Origin: Polymyxa betae
Taxonomy: Eukaryota > Endomyxa > Phytomyxea > Plasmodiophorida > Plasmodiophoridae
Assembly: GCA_003693705.1 (NCBI GenBank)
Contig: RBZT01000839.1
Location: 1-26,450, forward strand
Length of the DNA stretch: 26,450 bases
Direction of reading: 5' to 3'
Under the pieces are notes generated by a model. The model did no database searches and was not told the DNA's origin. It saw only the letters and a list, made by a program, of their open reading frames with translations. The translations under genes and the position numbers were made by a program. Below, piece by piece: positions 10,738 to 22,572 of this stretch (its first letter is position 1; every line of letters starts with the position of its first letter).

Positions 10738-10758
10738 TTGGGAATTTTCAATTCCCAA
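10738..10758. repeat. Perfect inverted repeat (hairpin), 9-base arms
   Basis: TTGGGAATT at 10738-10746 pairs with AATTCCCAA at 10750-10758 around a three-base loop, TTC. It sits in the middle of the divergent spacer, so it might serve either promoter. No function is shown by the sequence. Confidence 0.7.
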
Positions 10759-11303
10759 CCGGGACATCATCCACCTCTAGCCTAGTCTATACCGAACCAT
10801 CACAGCAATTAGATTCAAACGCATTCTTGTTTAACTGCAACGTATGGCAAGCCCGCATCAGCAAGGACATTCAACTGTTTAATGGAATCTACGGTACCCG
10901 TCCATATAATCTAAAATGAAACATATTGTGTGTGTTGCAATATAAGCATTGTTGCATTCCAGGAGATCAGTTTGTTATTCAGATATAGATAGTTTCGTCC
11001 GCTCTTTAACTGAAACAGCAATATCGTCTCACGAAACTTAACGACTGCAATGAGGATGAGCTCGTGCAAGTCAACATGGCTGCCTTATAATTATGGTCTC
11101 ATTGCTCAAGAATCAAGTCCCAGGCAGGACTGTAGTAGGGTTGCGCTCTGCCTTTAAATCGATTCTGGCGCCAGTTTAAAACAGCGCGAAGGCTACGCAA
11201 ATTTTTGAAGGCCGGATCCGTTTGACTGGGAGGCTGCGACCGACCCGGTCGATCTCTTTATTCGAAGACCAGAATCGCGATCTGCCGAGAAGCGAAACGG
11301 CGC

Positions 11304-13221
11304 ATGAGCGATTGCGAAAGCGATGCGCAGGCGTCAGCCGAGGCCCCGCTTCCTAGTGTAGTTGGCTCGCCAGCTCATGGGTTCTGGACGCTGCTGAAGC
11401 ATCGTCATCTGGGAAGCGGTCATTTTGGAGATGTCTACGAAGGTGAAGCGGTGAACAAGCTAAAAGTGGCGGATAAAGCCAGATTGGTAGCCATTAAGGT
11501 ATCTAAGACCCGGATCTCTTCGAAAGAAATCCTGGCTTTGAAATCTATGAGTACTGATAATCAGTATCTTGATCTATACTTTCGCTAATCATATTTTAGG
11601 GGGGAATGGGGCTCCAGAGCTTTTCTACAACGGAGTCACTTCTAATGGCTGGCATATATTAGTAATGGAGCGATGTGGGAAGTCCCTCTATAGTGTTATC
11701 GAGCAAAGATCGAAAGGCAAAAATCAGCCTTGGACTCTTTCAGTTCCTGAGGCTCGTGAGATATCTATGCAAGCCCTTGCCCTGATTGAAAATCTCCATA
11801 ATACCGGCTATGTTCATGCTGATATTAAGCCTGCCAATTTTGTCTGTTCATCGAACTCTTCTGATCTTACAAAAGGCATCCGTCTAGTCGATTTCGGGCT
11901 TTCTAGGCCTTGGAAAACCACCTCTGGGAAACATGTTGACTATTGGCAACATCTCACGCATTTTGCTGGCTCGCTACGATATGCTTCGCTGCATGCTCAC
12001 CTCGGTCGGGGCCTCACCCGAAGAGACGATCTCGAGTCGCTCGGCTATATGATGCTTTATTTGATTAAGGGGTCTTTGCCGTGGCAAGGATTTAGAGGTG
12101 AAAGCAAGGGCAAGCTAATATGTTTGGCAAAGGGTGCTGTTTCGGTTGCGGAATTATGTCGTGGCGCTCCAGAAGGCCTAATGTTTTTCATGAGCAACGT
12201 TCGATGTATCGGTTACAACGAGAAGCCAGACTACGACTATCTCAGCAAATGTCTCAACTTTGACCGTGTCGACATTCGTCAAATTTCTTTGAATCCATCT
12301 GAAGATGCTGCTGATGTTGCTCCGGTGCCAGTTGGCAAGAATGATACCCTGTTATTGGGAAAGAATGGCAACAAACGTGGCGAGCGACCGGGCGCTGATG
12401 ACGAGCCAACTCCTGTCGTTAAGAAGCATCGGACCTTGCCTACCAACCGGAAAGTGCATCAATGGATTATCGTTTCAACTCAGCATGAGACTGCTGCACC
12501 TCCTCAACAAATGCTTACTATTAGCGAGGTCCAAAGTCTTGAAAAGACAATTGCCCTTGCTTCAAGACCTGGCCGAACAGGGCCGAGAAATGTTCGCTGG
12601 AGAATCGCCGCCATGTGCTTTGCTGAAAACGTCTACAAAGTTGTTCTCACCCAAGATGCCCAAGGCGCCCAGATCAAGGAGCAAAAGCTGTATCGTGTCT
12701 CAACCGATGCTGAATTTTTAGATACTGTGGAGAAGCTCTCGATGCAGGGCAAATCCATTACTCATGTATGTGGTCATCCCCATGGCTGGATTCTTGTCGG
12801 CTCTGCATTCAAACAAGAGAAGTACAGCAACCAAATGTTTGCTCTTTCGGAAACGTTCCCTGCCCAGTGGGTTGCTGACAACTGGGAGAACGGTTACTAC
12901 ATTACTGCCGTTGGTGCTAAGACCACGAAATGGTCTGTTGTCATGAGTCGTGGTGAAGGGGTCGAGTATGAAGCACAAACCGTCGAGCTTAGCTTTTGTT
13001 ATCCGAGCGAATCGATCAGAGCTCGCTGGCGCGAAGGCTATTCTATTACTTCTTCGGCATGTACCGTCGAACAATCGGCCTATGTCTTATCTCGGATAAC
13101 GGATTATGAAGAAATCGTGCAGAGGTGCACGAGGACGTCGCACGATCCCCTTCTGAAACTACAACAAGAAAATGACCAGCAATTTTCGATTGACGCTTTG
13201 ACCTTCGGCCGGGTCGAGTAA
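11304..13221 (+). CDS. Casein-kinase-1-like kinase with plant-type C-terminal repeats
   Basis: This is a Ser/Thr protein kinase of the CK1 group. Exons are 11304-11550 and 11600-13221 (intron 49 bases), giving 622 residues in phase. The glycine loop is GSGHFG (37-42) and the ATP-binding lysine is Lys65 in VAIK. The catalytic loop YVHADIKPANF holds Asp157, Lys159 and Asn162; the residue before Asp is Ala instead of the usual Arg or Gly. VDFG carries Asp180. RRDDLESLGY followed by GSLPWQG (about 223-245) is a CK1 hallmark. A basic linker, VKKHRTLP, follows. The C-terminal part (about 370-600) has repeated W-x-x-GY-x-IT motifs, NWENGYYITAV (about 509-519) and RWREGYSITSSA. It also has VVMSRG and FCYPSESI, the module found in plant CK1-like proteins (DUF7477 in Pfam, from memory). 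All catalytic residues are present, so the enzyme should be active. Its substrate is unknown. Confidence 0.93.
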
Positions 13222-13562
13222 TCTTGCAATACGCGGCATATCAATGTTCTCAACATATACCCATATTATTTAGCCATTTTCACACCATAATAATATTTTG
13301 ATTCCATCGTCCGTCTCTATCTCTACCGTAGTCTTTTTAAACGTATTAGATAGGAAGCTTTTGAATCATAAACAGTATAGATGTGCCGCATCGGGGAACT
13401 TCACCTTTATGGATATCTTTCCCCTTTGTGAAGTCGCACTGCGAGCATCTCAATTTAGTGGGCGACTTGTAATGGCTGCGCCGCTCCTGTTGATGGCGAT
13501 GCCTTCCCAGAGTTGAATGACTTCAATCGAGAAATTCCATTGTCCATTCATTGCTCTCAGCG
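13222..13562. other. Spacer between the CK1-like and coronin genes
   Basis: This is a non-coding stretch between two + strand genes. Short open frames on both strands show no recognised domain. No RNA gene or strong repeat is visible. Confidence 0.55.
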
Positions 13563-16377
13563 ATGAATCAATCACGATTCAGGTTTATCAGATGCGAGTG
13601 TCCCAAGGGCTCGTCTGTAGCCGCCGATGTAGGGAAGCCTCCTCCAGCTTCGACATCGTCTGCAATTGCTGCCAGTGCAGAATACATTGCAGCAGCTGGA
13701 GCTAATGCAGGGAGTGTAGTACTTGTAAATACATCTTCTGTCGTCTCCACCTTTAACGCTCACACCAAGGTTACAAATATAATGGAGAAATGACAGTTGT
13801 TGATGTGTTGTAGGCCATCAGCCATCTGGGTTTCTCTCATTTCGATGACAGTCTTTTGCTGTACTGCGTTCTGGGCGATAACAACGTACATTTCGCCAAG
13901 CTTACAGAAAATAGCTTGCCTTCTACGACAAAAACCGAACTATCATCGGTGCCTGCTTTCACTAGCTGCCACCCCTCCTGTTCGAACGTTATCGTGGCTT
14001 GCGAATCCAATAATATTAATTTATTGGATTTCAATCGGTGCTCTGTGGTCAACACCCACGTTGTCGACAATGCATCGATATCTACTGCCGATTTCTCAAT
14101 CGATGGTTCTCTGCTTTCCGTTGCATGCGCTAATAGTAGCGGAATCGACGGAAGAATCGAGTTATTCGATCCAAGAAGTGGCGATTCTGATATCGCTGCA
14201 ATAGGTCTTCCAATACGACCTCATTCCATCATTAACCTAAAGAATGATTCACAATTAGTAGTTCTTGGTCAAGATCAGTTCAGGAACCCTCGGCTGGTTT
14301 GGTTCGATAAAAAAATGTCCAAATCGCCGCTGCTTTCGGAGTCATTGCAGCTCTCGGCAGGTGTTTGTGTCTCTCACTACGATTTAGATACATCTTTGCT
14401 ATATGTATCGACACGCGGATCCAGTAATATGCTGATTTTTGACGTCAGCCGTTCCGATAGGCTGAATCATCTCACGACATACTCTTCGCCAACCGCATTT
14501 CAAGCGATTGCTTCAAAACCAAAACGCTGCTTGGATGGTTGTTCATCAGAGATTGCTCGCGTTTTCCAATTGACAACAACGTCAATTGAAACGATTTCTT
14601 GCGCTGTCCCTAGAAAATCTACAGAGTTTGTACCAGATTTGTTCCCTGATGCTACTAGCACAGAGCCGTCTTTAACGTTTCAGGAATATCTTCAAGGCAA
14701 AAATGGTCTTCCTAACACAGTGAGTCTCAACCCTCAACATCAGGTATCATCATACAATAGCGGGACTCAAAATCTCTCTCAAAAGCAGCAACCACTGGAA
14801 ATCAAACATGAGGCACTTGCCCTAATGGATAGCAACAAAAGCGACAATCGCCTAAAGATCGAGTCTCGTCTGAAGAAAAACTTAGTGGCCCATGTCTCTG
14901 GTCAAGAAACCCGTTCGCTCGATTCTTTCTGGTTTGGATTAAAACCATCAGAGGTTTCTATGCCTCTTGGCTTGAATATCCTAGCGAACGAGAAGTTCAT
15001 CGTGGTGCCATGGAAATCACTTGGAGCTTCTTCAATTGGGGTTATCAGTCTTGATACAAAAGGTCGTATCGAGGCTCAGACTCCGTTACTTCGAGCTCAT
15101 GGTCAGCAAATGACCTGTTATGCTTTATCCGATCTGGATGCTGGGTTGATCGTTACCGGCTGCACCGATTCGCATATTCGTGTCTGGAGATTCGCTCCGA
15201 ATCGATTTGAGCTTGGCCAACCTGATCTCACTGAGCCCGATATTGACATTCTCACGCCTGGGAAGGTGACATTTGCATCCATAAATCCGGTGTCGCCGTC
15301 AGTTCTTGCAGTTGCTTCGCAATCAGTTAATTCTGCAATCCTGAACTTCTATGATATCACATCAAAGGAATCAAGCTTGCAGCGAAATCTCTGTATTGAT
15401 TTTCATCAGGAGCCAATCTCTGCGTTATCCTTTAGCGATGACGGCGAATTTGTCGCCACAGTGAGCAAAGACAGAATCTGCAGAATATTTGATCCAAGAA
15501 GTTCGCCGAAGGCTCCTCTGATTTCTTTTGAAATCACAGAAGGTGTTCGAGATACTCATGTCATCTGGGTTGGGCAAACCGGATGCATTCTTACCATTGG
15601 ATTTGGAAATGCTAGCGCAAGGCAATTTTCAATATGGTCGGTCTTAGATAGCAACAAAAAAACTCTGGAAGGCGGAGCTAGACTTCTAGCAACTCATACC
15701 ATCAGTCAATCCAATACCACAATGGTTAACTTTCAATTTGTAATAATTCCGTTCTCTAAATTTTGCTCAAGGTGCCGAAATACGATCACGATTTGGGACT
15801 ATTGTACGTTGCAGGAATTGGCGACCGGACCATCATGTTCTTTGGCATCGACTTAAGCAAAAGCGGAACGGAAATGATCGAACTTCTAGGCAAATTCATG
15901 TGCAGCAGCCCCATTTCGGGAATTGCATTTATGCCGAAACCGTTTTGCAATGTTGCTAATGTCGAAATCGGAAGCGCCCTCTGTCTCATGGAGGACCAAA
16001 TCAAGCCACTCTCGTTTACGGTTCCTCGAAAAAGAAAGGAATATTTCCAAGATGATTTGTTTCCAGACACGTTTATTGTCGAAGGCGGCATTTCAGCCTC
16101 AAATTGGTTCAATGGAAAGAAGTTTCAATTGTCACTGAAAAGCTTGCAGCCGCAAGGAATGGAAAAACTATCACAAGCTCCACCTGAAGCTATCACTGGA
16201 CATCAACTTCGACGCTTGGAGTTTTTAAAAGCCGAAAAACAGCAGGAAGCCCAACCCACTGTCGACCAACATATTCGAAAACAGCTGTCCAATGTAGAAA
16301 CCGCAGCGATTGTGACAAATCGTTGGGACGCCCAGCCGATTCCGGATAAAGCTGTCGCTGAAGAAGAATGGGATTAG
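13563..16377 (+). CDS. Tandem coronin (coronin-7 / POD-1 type)
   Basis: This is a long coronin with two seven-blade WD40 propellers. The class works at the Golgi and endomembranes and binds actin. Exons are 13563-13769, 13814-15724 and 15772-16377 (introns 44 and 47 bases), giving 907 residues; human coronin-7 has 925. The start MNQSRFRFI matches the family's N-terminal RF segment. Each half ends with the coronin extension signature. These are VPRKSTEFVPDLFPDA at about 335 and VPRKRKEYFQDDLFPDTF at about 790, followed by VSLNPQ and LSLKSLQPQ respectively. WD blades include GLIVTGCTDSHIRVWRF and FVATVSKDRICRIFDPRS. The protein ends in EEEWD, matching the acidic Trp-Asp tail of coronin-7 proteins. 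There is no C-terminal coiled coil, as expected for this class. Between the halves is a polar linker (about 375-430). Confidence 0.95.
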
Positions 16378-16512
16378 TGTTCTAGTAAATTTACGAATGT
16401 CCTTCGCCCATAATCACTGATATTTCGTTTCTGTTGTAAATATCAAGTACAGAAAGTCGGGTGCCTCCGGACGATATCTTGATCTTGATTTAGGTTTGTC
16501 TGAGATTCCTTC

Positions 16513-18618
16513 ATGACTAGTCACGAATCGTCTGAAAAACGTCAAACAACCGAGCACATCCCGTTATCTCCACGTCTTATAGAACTTGATTCTGATCATG
16601 TAAATAACGAGTCATGTTTGGCTTCAACCGGAAATCCCCATGCTCACATCAAAAATGAAACTGAAAGTTTTCGCCGGCAATCTCATGGTGGCAATTACCA
16701 AGTCCCGTCCCCATTGACAAAGCAGCGCTCGATCGCCACCGTGTTTCATCCATACGATGATAAACAGACGAAGCTACGGGCTCGGTTCAGGAAGACTATA
16801 GAATTTCCCATCAGCTCAATGATTATGATGAATTCGAATGCTCTCGCTGGTGTCAGGAAACGAATACCGGCGCTCCAGGGGCTTCATTGGCCTCATATCC
16901 GGTTTCTGAAAGATCATCCACAATGGAATCTTCATAAGCATCATCGTCATCATGCACAAGGACCGCCTCATGAAAAGACAGGATGGGCTCAGATGTCTCT
17001 CGCCAACCATGTCTTAGTTCTTAGCTGCTGCATCGCCTGGTGCGGCTACTACGTATGTCGTTCGCATGTCTCTGTTCTACTACCGATTATCAGCCAGGTG
17101 CGTTGTTTCACAACTTTCACGTCAGAACAATTCAGCGATCTTGGCGTTGGCATATAACGTTACATTTACGTTACCGAATACGTTGAACTGAGGAGATGCC
17201 AGGAGACGGGAATGTCGTTGAGTTTGTTCAGCATGGTGTTTTCGGCCGGCCTCATCACAACCGCTATCGGCAAGATCGCGAATGGGATGTTAGCAGATCG
17301 ATACGGTGGACAAATCATGTTCACGTTCTATTTGTTATTGGCAGCGTTGACCACGTTTTGTATGTCGCTATCACCGACGGTCTCTACGGTCGGATGGGCT
17401 CCAGTGTTCATCTTCTGGATCGTAATTTGGTGCCTAAATCGTTGGTTTCATTCAGGAGCATGGGGCTCCATGATTCTCCTTCTCAGTATCCAGCTGCCAC
17501 ATGGCGCGTATGGTCGCAGCCTATCCATCGTGTCGTTGGGATACAGCGGCGGCGATATGCTGGCCCGGGTCGCTTACGGCCTGATGATATCGGCCGGCAT
17601 GACCTGGAATATCGCTATCCTCATCGGAGCATCGATATCGTCATTGTGTTCGATTCCATCGGTGTTAATTTGGACAAAGTCGATTCGAAAGACGAGCGGT
17701 TTTGGGACGGCCCCACCGCCGGATGCTAAGCCAAAGGCGACGGAAAAGCCTGCTGGCAATGCAATGACAACGATCGAGATTGTTCGAGCTCTGCTTCGCA
17801 ATCGCCCATTCGTTGTGATGACGATTTCATATTCAGTGATGGCTGTGCTACGTGAAATGGTATTCACATGGACGACAGTTTTTCTGGTGGAAGTTGTCGG
17901 TGCTACAAGCGGGATGGCGTCCACTATCTCATTGTTCATTCCGCTCTGTATGGTGGGATCAGCCAATATCACCGGTTATGTTGCCGATCATGTCGAAGGC
18001 GCCCGTCGCGTCCGATGGCTGCAATTCATACCGGTAACATGAACGTGATTCCATCTGTGTAAAGTGATATTAAAAGCGTGTAGACAGTTATCGTAACGAC
18101 AACCAGCGTGACGCTCACGGTTCTCATGACGATTTACCGAGAATCAGCGCCAGCGTCGCTCGTGGTCATCCTTCTAATTGCAACATGTTTCTTCGGCGAA
18201 CTTCATAATACTTTCATTGAAGGGTTTCAGGTGATCGGCTGCTCATATCCGTCTGACGCACGGCCTGATCATTGAACAGTTCGTGGCGTTGTCAGCGTCG
18301 GTTAATCGGCCGGCAACTGTCTCTGGGCTCGTTGCCTTCTGTAGCAATTTCGGTTCAACTGCATGCTCGTTGTCGGTGGGCTTCATCATGGGTGTGAGAG
18401 CCGACGTCAGAGGCGCTTGGATAACCATCTTTTACATCATGAGCACATGTGCTGCAATAGCCGCCATCGCCAGCTTCACATCGTTACGCATGGCCAGGTC
18501 CCTCGATACTAGAAGGAAAGGAGCGACACCGCCGATCGAAGATGACGCCAAGCGAAACAACCTCAAGGAGTTAAGTAGTGACTCGATGGCAGCAGCTTCA
18601 ACTGTGATACAATCTTGA
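16513..18618 (+). CDS. MFS transporter, organophosphate/GlpT-like
   Basis: This is a multi-span transporter of the major facilitator superfamily. Exons are 16513-17097, 17203-18033, 18084-18230 and 18280-18618, giving 633 residues; all four are in phase 0 across introns of 105, 50 and 49 bases. The loop motif NGMLADRYGG is MFS motif A. NRWFHSGAWGS, then HGAYGRSLSIVSLGYSGGD, matches the segment of GlpT/OPA-family and related carriers that reads NRxFQSxGWG...HGxxMGxLSLSYxxGD. Hydrophobic spans begin at about residue 167 and continue to about 600, with a Lys/Pro-rich cytosolic loop near 365-385. The first 160 residues are polar, Ser- and His-rich, and unusual for the family; a later ATG (for instance 16993) would drop them. 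The second exon starts at GAGACG (17203), because nearer AG sites break the frame. The substrate (sugar phosphate, glycerol phosphate or other) cannot be read from the sequence. Confidence 0.87.
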
Positions 18619-18779
18619 TACCAATGCGATGTTAGAAGATAGACAACCTTCGTCAAATGAAACGCTGACATTTGGAGGGTTATACAATACATAAATTGAA
18701 GCTATTTATTGATCAGCTTACTAGATCCGTTAGCGATTCTTCACAGCAAGCACAACAAAGGAAGTACGATGGGGACGAA

Positions 18780-21700
18780 TCAGGAACTTGTATTATGCGA
18801 TATCGCTGAAATCACCGATACACGCGTTGTGGAACGTACGCGTACCTTGCGCCTGTCGCGAATGCTCATTTTACGGTATTCGACGTGCGACTGCCGAGTC
18901 AGTTCTGATAACTCAACATTAGAGAGAAACAGGCTGAAGAAGGGCCTAGGGAAAGTGGTCTTGAACTCTTTTTCGATTTCGGCTGAGTCGATGCCCGACT
19001 CCCCCTATGATTAAATCAGTCTTTCTGACAACATTTTCTCACTACAAAACCTGAATAATCTTTCTAGCCTTGTCCATGGTGCTGTCTTTAGATTGCTTTT
19101 CGAGAAACCACTGATGGCGTTGTAACCTCCATTGGCGAAGTTTTCTAAAGATATTTAGATGAATGAAAAAACACCATTCTGTTTGCTGAAAACAGCGTTG
19201 GAAAGAAGTAGAACTGCTTCATTGATTAAAAGAAGATAAAAAGAGATCACCTCCAGTGTTCATGACGTCTTTGTGTAAGAAACCCTCTTAAAACTGCAAT
19301 TTTGGATTGATTCTGATTCAGGCGACGGAGCGGTGCACCGTTGGAGTTATCGTCGACGCTCAAGATGCGAGCAACAAGACGTTGGTGCAATCCACCACGA
19401 AACATTCGCATGCTAGTGGAGACGATTGCGGATTCTAAGGAAAGATCTGGGCCACTTCGATCACCCGACCTGCACGAACAAGCTATTAAAATCATCGAAG
19501 AATGCTTGCATGAGCACAGACTTGGATCGAGCTTTGTTTGTCGACTCATAACGATTCCACTGAATCAACATAGCAGAAATCTGGTGCTCCATTTTGACGA
19601 GCTGATTCAGCCAAAACCGTTGCAGAGTGGCAACCGTTTTCCGGAAATTCCGAACTATGGAAACAGCATAGCTCTACAAAACAAATCAGCAAACGCCGAC
19701 GGTTGCTTACAAACAGTCTTCTCACCCTTGCAATGACTTCAGTTTCTGTAAAAAACTGTTTGATCAAGACGATGCTACGTTGACTGCGTTTCAGTTGCAA
19801 GTGATGCTTGAAGGCGCGCGCATATTTCCGAAGCGTCATTATCAGATTCGTTCGTCGATTTAGAATGCATTCATTGATTTCCGCCCATTTCTACGGCAAG
19901 CATTGAGAACTGACTAATGTGGCACCAAAAAAAAAGTTGGGTGGATCAAAAACGTATTCAGAGATTCGATCACGAAACAAAGGTGAAGCGATCCATACGC
20001 GATATTCTTGCAAAGTGGTCCTAATGCGTCCACAGAATGCACCCTGAACCAGAATGACAAGCCAATGCCATCGGAACATTTTGCGCTGAAGTGAGAATCA
20101 ACTAAAGGATCCACAGCTTAAAATAGGATAGAATACGTTGAATCGATCGGCTTGGCGCTCTGCAATTCTCGCAGAGACATTCTGCTGATAGCGACATCGG
20201 ACCATGATTTCCTCGTAATGCTGCAAATGGTATCAGAATGGTAATGAGACTGGTTTGTTTTTTGCAGTCATGGTAAGATAGAATGGTAAAAAAGAATAAA
20301 AACTAAGGATGCAGAACCTGTCCATAGTTATAATTGTTGAAAATCAGAATTAAGGAGCGAGCAGCTTAAGTGTGACAGTAAATTCCAGCCATTAAAACAA
20401 AACAATTTGACAGATCAACTACTGAACGGCGAGATAAGCAGAAGATTTGGTGCAAAGGGAGCCAAAAAAATACTAGACCGACTTTCTTGTTTCGGGCACA
20501 TTTTTCTTTGGCAATCCGGATACGCTGCTCTTTGGTTAAGATCTTTAAATTGGACCCGATAAAGTCTTTATTCGGGACACTGGGCTTCACCTGGCCCCGT
20601 TTTTCATCTTTTCGCTCTCGGTTTGTATCCTGTTTGACACTGATTCAGAAAACCCAGTCTCATTTTTATGCTCTGCAGCGAAATGACACAGCACAGCAAA
20701 AGAGAATGTAAACAGCATGTTTCGATGATAACAATAATGAAGGAACAGAAAACGTAATGCAAAGGCGTCGCCACAAATTTACAAACATCATGGGGATATA
20801 TGTAGTCAAGACGGCGATCGTCAACCGGAAATGTGAACCCTCTTTCGTTGAATATATGAGCGAATTCGAGATTATAAGCGCCAGGGCCAGCAGTGTTGGT
20901 AGGTATTTGATCGGAAACGATCAACTTCCTTGGGCTCATGGTCAGATATTTCGGCGCCTGGACGTTCAGAGTCATCGGTTTGGGCGAGTACGTCCCAGGA
21001 CCCTGTTATCAACGCTGTTCAATAGACAGAAAAAAAGCATCCAGCATGGTCAAATTACAGGAATGTCTTCATCGCAGCGTCTCTGCTGATCCCGGGTCGT
21101 GATTCGGTCAAATCTGGGGATGTACGACGGCGCTTTCGGCAATGGTAGAATGTCGTAAGTTCCTGGACCTGGAACAAGCAATCAATTTTGATGATAATAA
21201 AGAAGTTAGGAAGCTCAAACGAACGAACCGAGGTCGGTGCGGTTATTTCTGCTGATAACGGGATCGCGTCCTGGCACATCGTCCATGGCAAGGACATTAC
21301 TGGTCGAGTTCGCATCCGGAAACCGAAGTCGAGGCGAATATGTTCCCGGGCCTGGCTCCAGCTTCACTGAGACATATTGTACAGGTGGACGGCGCGGCGA
21401 GATACTTGCAGAAATCTTCAAAACTTTTCAGGCAGTTGAACATAAATTGAACAGAAACTTGAGTTAAGCATACAAAAATCGTTCTGGAGACATTAAAATT
21501 TGCAAATTGAACTCAGGAGCCGGCAGCCCGGAGAAATAGATTTTGAAATTTGTAAATTTCTAAAATACTTTCGCAAGGTGGAAAAACAGTCTGGTGAATG
21601 AGATTACCGAATCAGAGCGTCGTGCCAAATTGAAGGAGCGAGAGCAGTCAACAGGATCTCTTGCGCTTTCAGGAGCCATATCATTAAATCTGGCTGAAAA

Positions 21701-21979
21701 TGCAAAGCATGGTCCTTTCGACGAAATCACCAGAGGAGCCAAGTGGGGTGCCTTTCCACTATCGAAATCATCATCATCAACAATATGATGGTAGTCATGG
21801 ACGAATTGCTGATAATAATAGTTGAGGCGTGTCAAAGCCAAACTCGTGAATTGATCGTAAGGCTGGCGCCGAAGACGACGCGATTTCGAAGCCCCCAGAT
21901 GCATATCGGCCGACTCCGAGAGGACATCATCGTCGATGGCCTCGATTGTCGATAGCTTGCGGGACCTCATGGGCTGCAT
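18780..21979 (-). CDS. SHIPPO (sperm-tail PG-rich) repeat protein with IQ-like C-terminal half
   Basis: This is probably an axonemal or flagellar protein. Twelve exons join in phase. Running 5' to 3' they are 21979-21608, 21415-21229, 21168-21059, 21002-20826, 20629-20483, 20220-20137, 20085-19999, 19890-19726, 19673-19465, 19412-19251, 19144-19051 and 19004-18780. Together they code for 672 residues. The N-terminal 260 residues carry PG-rich repeats: KGPCFAFSARFND, then EPGPGTYSPR, LGPGTYDILP, PGPGTYSPKP and AGPGAYNL. Several repeats straddle exon junctions, which confirms the splicing. From about residue 280 the protein is basic and helical. It has Trp-, Arg- and Gln-rich segments (KMFRWHWLVILVQGAFCGRIR, ATLQRFWLNQL, VLRGFLTQRRHEHWRKL) resembling degenerate IQ calmodulin-binding motifs. 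The last 74 residues are unrecognised. The donor at 19465 and the acceptor at 19412 are the least certain. I chose ATG21979 as start; an in-frame TTG lies four codons upstream. Confidence 0.8.
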
Positions 21980-22026
21980 TAAACTAGTCAATGTACCTCA
22001 CGATCCGAGCATTGACTGCAACATCT

Positions 22027-22054
22027 GGTCTGGCATCTGCTCAGACACCAGACC
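22027..22054. repeat. Interrupted inverted repeat upstream of the SHIPPO gene
   Basis: GGTCTGG (22027-22033) pairs with CCAGACC (22048-22054), and inside it TCTG pairs with CAGA around a two-base loop. It lies about 50 bases upstream of the predicted start codon of the minus-strand SHIPPO gene. It is either a 5' UTR hairpin or a promoter palindrome. Confidence 0.6.
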
Positions 22055-22335
22055 GACCATGAAGAAAGATCATCCATTCTGAATGCAGAAGAAGGTTGCG
22101 TAATGAAACGAGGTTGCTCCAACTACAGTATCACACTACCGGTAAATAGAACATTGAAAATCACTACAAATAAGGATGTATTGTCATGCTGCCAACCTAG
22201 TCCATTCGAATAGCTCAGAGCAATTCGTTGCAGAAATTAGACTGAGTTTCAAGGCGTATTTCTGTTCTGACTGTCAGATGTCGTGACTCCCAGTCCGGCC
22301 CAGTACGAGGTGGCCATCGACGATGCTGAGTCACG
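22055..22335. other. Spacer between the SHIPPO gene and transposon debris
   Basis: No gene is recognised. The right part is still open on the minus strand as the tail of the hAT-like frame but has no family similarity after about 22340. Confidence 0.45.
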
Positions 22336-22572
22336 ACATCCCCGGCGTTCGTAGCGAGATTGTGTCTGGTAAATCGCGAAGTCAGATTCCACTGATGTTG
22401 TTCTGAAAAATGAAGTGGCGAGACCACCCAAAACCTCAACGAGGTCTGGGAATCGCTCCTTGAGCCCAGGCAAAGACCATGCTTCGTTAAAATCCGCATT
22501 GTCTGACAACTTCGAGATTGCAGACTTCAAACGAGGTTCGCATTCATTACTGGCAATGAGACGTTTGTATTG
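22336..22572 (-). mobile_element. hAT-like transposase C-terminal fragment
   Basis: About 78 residues read in the same frame as the RNase H just upstream on this strand. They run from a short helical lead-in through FNEAWSLPGLKERFPDLVEV to LGGLATSFFRTTSVESDFAI. This resembles the C-terminal dimerisation region of hAT-type transposases or transposase-derived proteins known to me mainly from oomycete genomes, where FPDLLEFCGGLA and TVESDFS occur in the same order. The rest of the transposase is absent. It is either a separate insertion into a Ty3/gypsy element or a fusion by deletion. Confidence 0.65.

Larger units (their letters stand above)
10293..11303. promoter_or_regulatory. Divergent spacer between WDR81 and the CK1-like gene
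   Basis: About 1 kb lies between the first WDR81 exon I can place and the kinase start codon. The missing WDR81 first exon must lie here or be very short. No long frame or known domain is present. Two perfect short hairpins stand out at 10341-10362 and 10738-10758 (separate entries). Both promoters are presumably in this interval. Confidence 0.55.

Noticed and set aside
13298-13516. 72-residue open frame between kinase and coronin
   Set aside because: No domain and no initiation context. A minus-strand reading with CxxC spacing in the same place was also judged chance.
13797-14204. Alternative frames over the coronin 5' part
   Set aside because: The coronin frame continues in phase across both introns with clear WD40 and coronin signatures; the others are shadows.
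18709-19014. + strand open frame of about 100 residues after the MFS gene
   Set aside because: It is antisense to the last exon of the SHIPPO gene, which is in phase with eleven upstream exons.
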